Below, one piece after another: positions 61,462 to 64,000 of a DNA stretch of 64,000 nt; position 1 is the stretch's first letter; every line of letters starts with the position of its first letter. The notes under the pieces are model-generated. The model saw only the letters and a list, made by a program, of their open reading frames with translations. It was not told the DNA's origin and did not search any database. This stretch comes from Planctomycetaceae bacterium. Lineage in GTDB: Bacteria > Planctomycetota > Planctomycetia > Pirellulales > UBA1268. The stretch covers positions 24,030-88,029 of the forward strand of contig SXWC01000173.1 in assembly GCA_005789975.1 (NCBI GenBank). The letters run 5' to 3'. The translations under genes and the position numbers were made by a program.

Positions 61462-61702
61462 ATCTCGGTTGCTCCCCATCGATGGTGTGAAGACCGGTCC
61501 GCATCGTGCGGTTCCGGATGGCGTTGCTGATCGGGGATGAAAAGGGCGCGCGATCCGCCAACCATGCGCCCGTCATTCCCCCCCACGACGTCATCATCGG
61601 CCCGGCCCGCGGCGAAATCCGCCGGGCTTTGCAGATGCCCGCACACGTTCCGCGACCCTCAACGGGCGGTGTGAATCTGTGCCGACTGGGCAGTCCCGAC
61701 GC

Positions 61703-62737
61703 TCATCCGGCCGCGGAAAAAGCCCCTTCGAGCAGCGCCGCGAGGAATGCCTCGGGCTCGAAGGGCTCGAGGTCGTCGGCTTTTTCGCCCACCCCCACGA
61801 ACTTCACCGGGAGCCCGAACTGCTCCGCCACCGGCACGATCACGCCGCCGCGGGCGGAGCCATCGAGCTTGGACAGCACGATGCCCGTGCAGCCGGCCGC
61901 TTCCTTGAAGCCCTTGGCCTGCGAGAGGGCGTTTTGACCGGCGGTGGCGTCGATCACGAGCAGCGTCTCGTGGGGTGCTTCGGGAATCTGCTTGGTGATC
62001 ACGCGGCGGATCTTGCCGAGTTCCTGCATCAGGTTGGCCTGGGTCTGCAGCCTGCCGGCCGTGTCGATGATGCACACATCGAAGCCGTCCTCCAGCGCCT
62101 TGGCCACCGCCCGGTGGGCGACACTCGCCGGATCGCAGCCGGCCTCGCCCCGGATCAGCTCCACTCCCAGTCGCTCGGCCCACATGCCGAGCTGCTCGAC
62201 GGCGGCGGCCCGAAAGGTGTCACCGGCCCCGAGCACGACCCGCTTGCCGTCCCGGGTGAAGAGCCTCGCGAGCTTGGCGATGGAGGTCGTCTTCCCCGAA
62301 CCGTTGACGCCCGTGACGAGGATCACGGTGGGGCCCGAGGTTGCCACGGCGATCGAGGCCGCCGCGGGCGCGAGCCGCGCGAGCAACTGGCTGCGGATCG
62401 AATCGAGGACGACCGCGGGATCGACGACCCGGGCACGCAGCTTTTCCCGCACGTCGCAGACGATCGCCTCGGCCGCCGACGGTCCCATGTCGGTCTTCAC
62501 GAGCGCCGCGCGAAGCTCCTCGAGGAACTCCTCGTCAACCAGCCGCCCCTCCCGCTTGAAGAGGTCGCGGACGTCGGTGTTGAGCACCCGGACGGTCTTT
62601 GCGAGACCGGCGCGAAGCCGGCCCAGGAAGCCGCGGGGCCCGGCCGATTCCTCCGCGGGCGGGCTCTCCACCGCCGCTTGCTCCGGCGGGGCCGGAGGCT
62701 GCGGCTCTTCCTTGCGACCAAAACGAAACAGTGCCAT
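61703..62737 (-). CDS. ftsY: Signal recognition particle receptor FtsY
   Basis: 344 residues. A short Pro/Glu-rich A region is followed by the N domain ('DEEFLEELRAALVKTDMG') and the G domain: G1 'GVNGSGKTTSIAKLA', 'GAGDTFRAAAVEQL', G3 'IIDTAGRLQTQANLM', G4 'LSKLDGSARGG', and 'KFVGVGEKADDLEPF'. It binds the SRP-ribosome complex at the membrane for cotranslational insertion. Reading order is rho, ribH, nusB, ftsY on the minus strand, with 24 bp between nusB and ftsY. Confidence 0.96.
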   Translation of the reverse strand: MALFRFGRKEEPQPPAPPEQAAVESPPAEESAGPRGFLGRLRAGLAKTVRVLNTDVRDLFKREGRLVDEEFLEELRAALVKTDMGPSAAEAIVCDVREKLRARVVDPAVVLDSIRSQLLARLAPAAASIAVATSGPTVILVTGVNGSGKTTSIAKLARLFTRDGKRVVLGAGDTFRAAAVEQLGMWAERLGVELIRGEAGCDPASVAHRAVAKALEDGFDVCIIDTAGRLQTQANLMQELGKIRRVITKQIPEAPHETLLVIDATAGQNALSQAKGFKEAAGCTGIVLSKLDGSARGGVIVPVAEQFGLPVKFVGVGEKADDLEPFEPEAFLAALLEGAFSAAG

Positions 62738-62761
62738 CGGTGGGTCTCCGGTCGTCCCGCG

Positions 62762-63187
62762 TCAGCCGGCGGCCGGCCGCGACAGGCCGTCCCGATCGGC
62801 GAGGATGCCGCCGAGAATCCCGGCCACGAACTTCGGCGAGGCCTCGCTGCCATACCGGCGGGCAAGTTCGATCGCCTCGTCCACCACGACCGCACCGGGC
62901 GTGTCGGTGTGGTGGAGTTCGAACGCGGCAATCCGCAGCACGGCCCGGTCGGTGGCCGCCATCCGTGAAACCCGCCAGTTCTCGCTGCGGGCATCGATCA
63001 ACACGTCGAGGTCGGCCTGCAGTTCCCTGACACCATCGACGATCGCGTCGGCAAAGGCGATCAGCGGGGCCGACCGCAGCCGCCCCTTGTGGAAGCGATC
63101 GCGGTGCGAAGGGTCCATGCCGGAGTTGATCTCAGCCTGATAGAGCGATTGAAGGGCGACCTCGCGGGCCCGGCTACGGCGACTCAT
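62762..63187 (-). CDS. nusB: Transcription antitermination factor NusB
   Basis: 141 residues from ATG 63187, which overlaps the ribH stop (ATGA). 'RSRAREVALQSLYQAEINSG' at the N-terminus, 'DRAVLRIAAFELHHTDTPGAVVVDEAIELARRYGSEASPKFVAGILGGIL' at the C-terminus are the NusB signature. It binds boxA RNA with S10 in rRNA antitermination. The ribH-nusB pairing is common in bacteria. Confidence 0.95.
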   Translation of the reverse strand: MSRRSRAREVALQSLYQAEINSGMDPSHRDRFHKGRLRSAPLIAFADAIVDGVRELQADLDVLIDARSENWRVSRMAATDRAVLRIAAFELHHTDTPGAVVVDEAIELARRYGSEASPKFVAGILGGILADRDGLSRPAAG

Positions 63188-63705
63188 CGGCTCTCTCCCT
63201 CGACGGCGATGGCCGCGGCCAGAGACACCATCTCCAGGGCCGCCGCCGCGCATTCCGCCCCCTTGTTGCCAGCATAGTTGTCGGCCGCATCGCCCCCCGC
63301 CCGCGTCATCGCCTGGGCGAGCGTGTCGCAGGTGAGCACGCCGAAGATCACCGGCAGGCCGCGATGCCGGCCGACCGCCTCGATCCCGCCCGCGGCCGCG
63401 GTGGCGATGTGGTGGTCGTGCGACGTCTCCCCCTTGATGATCGCGCCGAGGCAGACGATCGCCGCGTAACGACCGGTGGCCGCGAGCCGGTCCGCCGCGA
63501 ACGACAGTTCGAACGAGCCCGGCACCCAGGCCACGTCGAGCGACCGGGGCGACAGGCCCGCGGCGGTGAGCCTTTGAACGGCACCGGCGAGAAGCCGGCG
63601 GGTGATCGATTCGTTCCACCGCGCGACGGCGATTGCGACCCTCAGCCCCTCGTGGGGCCGATCGGGCGATCCGGTGAACGTTCGTGGCATGCTCGTATCG
63701 GTCAT
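63184..63705 (-). CDS. ribH: 6,7-dimethyl-8-ribityllumazine synthase
   Basis: 173 residues from ATG 63705 (a GTG at 63723 is also in frame; neither has a strong ribosome site). Signature: '[21 protein letters not shown]', '[17 protein letters not shown]', '[20 protein letters not shown]' with the catalytic His in 'HDHH', and '[21 protein letters not shown]….[13 protein letters not shown]'. It makes lumazine for riboflavin. It overlaps nusB by 4 bp. Confidence 0.95.
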   Translation of the reverse strand: MTDTSMPRTFTGSPDRPHEGLRVAIAVARWNESITRRLLAGAVQRLTAAGLSPRSLDVAWVPGSFELSFAADRLAATGRYAAIVCLGAIIKGETSHDHHIATAAAGGIEAVGRHRGLPVIFGVLTCDTLAQAMTRAGGDAADNYAGNKGAECAAAALEMVSLAAAIAVEGESR

Positions 63706-63724
63706 GGAAGCGACGTGACGCACG

Positions 63725-64000
63725 TCACGATTTGAGGCTCATGAGAAATTCGGTGTTTGACTTCGTCTTCGACAGGCGATTGACGAGCAACTCCATCGCG
63801 TCGGCCGGGTTCATCTCGCCGAGCACCCGCCTCAGCACGCAGACGCGGCGGTATTCATCGGGCTCCATCAGCATCTCCTCGCGGCGGGTGCCCGAGCGAT
63901 TGATGTCGATGGCCGGGTAGATCCGCTTGTCGACGAGCCGGCGATCGAGAACGATCTCGAGGTTGCCCGTGCCCTTGAACTCCTCGAAGATCACGTCGTC
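63725..64000 (-). CDS. rho: Transcription termination factor Rho, C-terminal 91 residues (cut by window edge)
   Basis: The frame enters from the window edge and ends at 63725. '[20 protein letters not shown]' and '[20 protein letters not shown]' are the highly conserved Rho C-terminal segments (R-loop and the following helix), ending '[19 protein letters not shown]'. Rho is the ring helicase for factor-dependent termination. It is followed 19 bp later by ribH on the same strand. Confidence 0.95.
   Translation of the reverse strand, partial: DDVIFEEFKGTGNLEIVLDRRLVDKRIYPAIDINRSGTRREEMLMEPDEYRRVCVLRRVLGEMNPADAMELLVNRLSKTKSNTEFLMSLKS

Noticed and set aside
61618..61640. Hairpin downstream of ftsY as its terminator
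   Set aside because: The stem contains a bulge and there is no T-run in the minus-strand direction.

Overview
The window is a gene-dense, high-G+C bacterial chromosome segment. Gene content points to a planctomycete, most likely a Pirellulales-type lineage. The pointers are the M50 peptidase/HlyD/GAF-HlyD cluster, tandem cupredoxin and giant multiheme cytochrome genes beside a split cytochrome b, many secreted or lipoprotein hypotheticals, and frequent ATGA/GTGA start-stop overlaps. Lineage is inferred from family recognition only. There are no phage genes, insertion sequences or CRISPR arrays.

Layout. 1-4413 (minus): a membrane/secretion cluster of an M50 metalloprotease cut by the window edge, an HlyD adaptor, a GAF-HlyD fusion and a DUF3467 protein. 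4497-12071: mixed envelope genes (membrane protein, two TPR proteins, an ABC-2 permease without ATPase, a thioredoxin-like lipoprotein, a sulfotransferase). 12150-17643 (minus): a minimal flagellar-type export set, FliF-like/FliO/FliP/FliQ/FliR/FlhB, in which FlhB lacks its whole autocleavage domain, preceded by a degenerate HATPase-like protein. 17692-19503: an esterase-like protein and malate dehydrogenase.

19616-41033 (minus): the centrepiece, 18 co-directional genes that read as one quinol-to-oxygen electron transport chain. In transcription order they are a Rieske protein with a repeat-bearing N-terminal extension, cytochrome b6-like protein (with the heme ci cysteine), a cytochrome b C-terminal subunit, a 1524-residue octaheme PDZ cytochrome, two cupredoxins, a diheme cytochrome c, oxidase subunits II and I (A2-type), heme A synthase, heme O synthase, oxidase subunits III and IV, SCO, DUF420, a small CxxC membrane protein and two related membrane-anchored proteins of unknown function. 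A TTGACA promoter followed directly by a perfect 26-bp palindrome lies upstream of the first gene.

41412-55387: housekeeping and metabolic genes (purD, a Gfo/Idh/MocA oxidoreductase, an isopropylmalate/isocitrate dehydrogenase, an HNH nuclease, a 7Fe-type ferredoxin, an ECF-like sigma factor, a HAD phosphatase, a Rieske ferredoxin, a UPF0173 hydrolase, divergent pgi and archaeal-type phosphoglycerate mutase, tatC). 55363-61461: a second DUF420 protein, tRNA-Leu(UAA), a chemoreceptor-like protein, a thioredoxin-domain protein and a beta-barrel porin. 61703-64000 (minus): ftsY, nusB, ribH and the 3' end of rho.

The boldest material is the respiratory cluster (octaheme PDZ cytochrome, b6-type cytochrome b, Rieske extension, enlarged oxidase subunit III loop, promoter palindrome) and the flagellar-like export gate with a truncated FlhB.
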